Assembly (NCBI GenBank): GCA_023133375.1
Contig: JAGLWP010000016.1
Span: forward strand, 1-11,029
Reading direction: 5' to 3'
DNA: 11,029 nucleotides
Source: Candidatus Pacearchaeota archaeon
GTDB taxonomy: Archaea; Nanobdellota; Nanobdellia; Pacearchaeales; GW2011-AR1
Under the pieces are notes generated by a model, which saw only the letters and a list, made by a program, of their open reading frames with translations, ran no database searches and was not told the origin of the DNA. Within the stretch, counting starts at the first letter, position 1, and every line of letters begins with the position of its first letter. Made by a program: the position numbers and the translations under genes. Shown in pieces: positions 9,989-11,029 of this stretch.

Positions 9989-11029
9989 ATGAAAAAAGGT
10001 GGTGCAATTTTAGGATTATTAATTGTATCCGTGTTATTGATTAGTGTGATTGGTTCTGCTAACTTGGTAAGTGCTGGTTTGCTTGGAGATATTTGGAATA
10101 AGATTACTGGAAAAGCTACTGAAAATGAAACAGTTGGAGAGACTGAAACTAGAGTAGAAGAGATTTGTGGAGATGGCATTTGTCAAGAAGGTGAAGTGTG
10201 TGATATAGATTGTTGTGAAGCTTTTTGCACATTATATTGTCCAGATGGAGCGGTGGAAGGAAGTTGTGGTTGTGAGTGTATAGAGCTTGAACCTCCTGTA
10301 GAAGAGCAATGTAGTGAGGGAGATGAAACATATCATGTCTGTGAAGATGGAACAGAAGTTCTGGAATGTCAATGTGAGACTGGCGTATGGGTATGCAAAG
10401 TTTCTGTTAAAGATGATTGTCCTGAACCCCCTGAACCTGAAACATGCGCAGCTAGAATAAAAGTAACATTCAACAAAGGAAGTTATCAACTTGGAGATGA
10501 TGTAAAGATTATAATAGAGACTTTTGATTCACAAGGAAATCATCTTTCTAATTATGCTTTTTATGCACAGATGTATGATGATAGATGGCATACTCCTGGT
10601 TTGGAAAAAACAGACAATAAAGGATATTTTATTCATACTGGAACAGCAGAAAAGCCAGCTGGCGGAGTTACAGAGGTTAAATTTAAAGTTTATACAAAAG
10701 AAACCAGTTCTTGTGGTTCTGTTGAAGATACTGCAGAAGTTAAATTTGAATTAGGAGAGTGTGGGATTGGAGGGTGTGTGCCTGAACCAGAATGTAAAGA
10801 TAAAGTCAGGATGTGTGGAGGGGCTTGTCCGCCTTGTCCAGAAGATGATGAAGAGGGAGAGATATTTTATCCATGTAGTGGTTGTGAATTAGAAGGTAAA
10901 TGTTATCCATATGGTTATAGAAAGCATGGAAACTATTGTTCAGATGAAAATAATTTGTTTGTAAATCAGATAGAAGAAGGTAAATGTGATAATAGTTTTG
11001 AGTGTAAAAGCAATGTTTGTGTTTCTGGT
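9989..11029 (+). CDS. Cysteine-rich secreted surface protein (partial, 3' end outside window)
   Basis: The frame is open for 347 codons to the window edge. A signal peptide (about 1-29, ending NLVSA) is followed by GLLGDIWNKITGKA, a patch like the TGAVI of the protein at 6219. Residues 60-76 (CGDGICQEGEVCDIDCC) match the 'CGDGxCxxGExC' motif common in archaeal and bacterial surface proteins. About 31 Cys are visible, in clusters at 60-144 and 258-344. Between them, 153-256 is a beta-sandwich-like domain (ARIKVTFNKGSYQLGDDVKI and on) resembling macroglobulin MG2/Ig-like folds. The end, CDNSFECKSNVC, is another known cysteine module. It is probably a disulfide-rich adhesin or cell-surface protein facing a host or neighbour; binding partners are unknown. 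The start is supported by a TATA box 21 nt upstream. Confidence 0.85.
   Translation, partial: MKKGGAILGLLIVSVLLISVIGSANLVSAGLLGDIWNKITGKATENETVGETETRVEEICGDGICQEGEVCDIDCCEAFCTLYCPDGAVEGSCGCECIELEPPVEEQCSEGDETYHVCEDGTEVLECQCETGVWVCKVSVKDDCPEPPEPETCAARIKVTFNKGSYQLGDDVKIIIETFDSQGNHLSNYAFYAQMYDDRWHTPGLEKTDNKGYFIHTGTAEKPAGGVTEVKFKVYTKETSSCGSVEDTAEVKFELGECGIGGCVPEPECKDKVRMCGGACPPCPEDDEEGEIFYPCSGCELEGKCYPYGYRKHGNYCSDENNLFVNQIEEGKCDNSFECKSNVCVSG

Noticed and set aside
9741..10754. Several open frames on both strands over the ends of the coiled-coil gene and the cysteine-rich gene
   Set aside because: They overlap genes with clear signal peptide, Cys-module and coiled-coil patterns and show low-complexity compositions typical of shadow frames.
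1..11029. CRISPR array, insertion sequence or attachment site
   Set aside because: No regularly spaced repeats, transposase, integrase or terminal inverted repeats were seen; the only direct repeat is the pair before tRNA-Asp, and tRNA-Asp shows no duplicated 3' end within the window.

Overview
The window looks archaeal and is very AT-rich, most likely from a small-genome DPANN lineage of the Pacearchaeota/Woesearchaeota kind (inference; no search was run). Three things point there: an archaeal-type ribosomal protein uS10, TATA-type promoters placed so that many mRNAs would be leaderless, and secreted proteins of the style common in that group (cysteine-rich, with a '-TGK/A-' patch). A promoter rule recurs across the window. 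An 8-nt AT box of the TTTAAATA type lies 21 nt upstream of the start codon, so the transcript would begin at or next to the AUG. The rule fits most transcription units here, corrects three gene starts, and predicts the 5' ends of two structured RNAs and a tRNA.

Left part (1-2146), all minus strand: the start of a PC4/p15-like DNA-binding protein, running off the edge; a compact two-hairpin RNA with two cUUCGg tetraloops and a U-tract (a small RNA and/or terminator); rps10 with a structured, GC-richer leader of about 93 nt; a two-repeat 'ATGIDD' membrane transporter of the CadD/LysE type; and an unrecognised multi-pass membrane protein.

Middle (2297-4691), plus strand: serS, followed by two tiny membrane-protein genes too short for ordinary gene calling, then tRNA-Asp(GUC) with an apparently leaderless promoter and an odd T-loop (C55), then a membrane-anchored DUF4190/DUF4352-like protein.

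Accessory-looking block (4832-6138): a small winged-helix regulator diverges from a two-gene operon across one shared AT box. The operon encodes an unrecognised protein and a membrane-anchored HNH protein. A GIY-YIG nuclease-domain protein with its own promoter follows.

Right part (6219-11029), plus strand: a secreted coiled-coil protein in an operon with a Trypco2-like (trypsin-co-occurring) domain protein; a DEAD-box RNA helicase with an Arg/Asn-rich tail and a leader containing a hairpin; a long coiled-coil protein; and a very cysteine-rich secreted protein that is cut by the window end. The core information-processing genes (uS10, SerRS, tRNA-Asp, RNA helicase) are interleaved with envelope and accessory genes, and nearly every unit has its own promoter.
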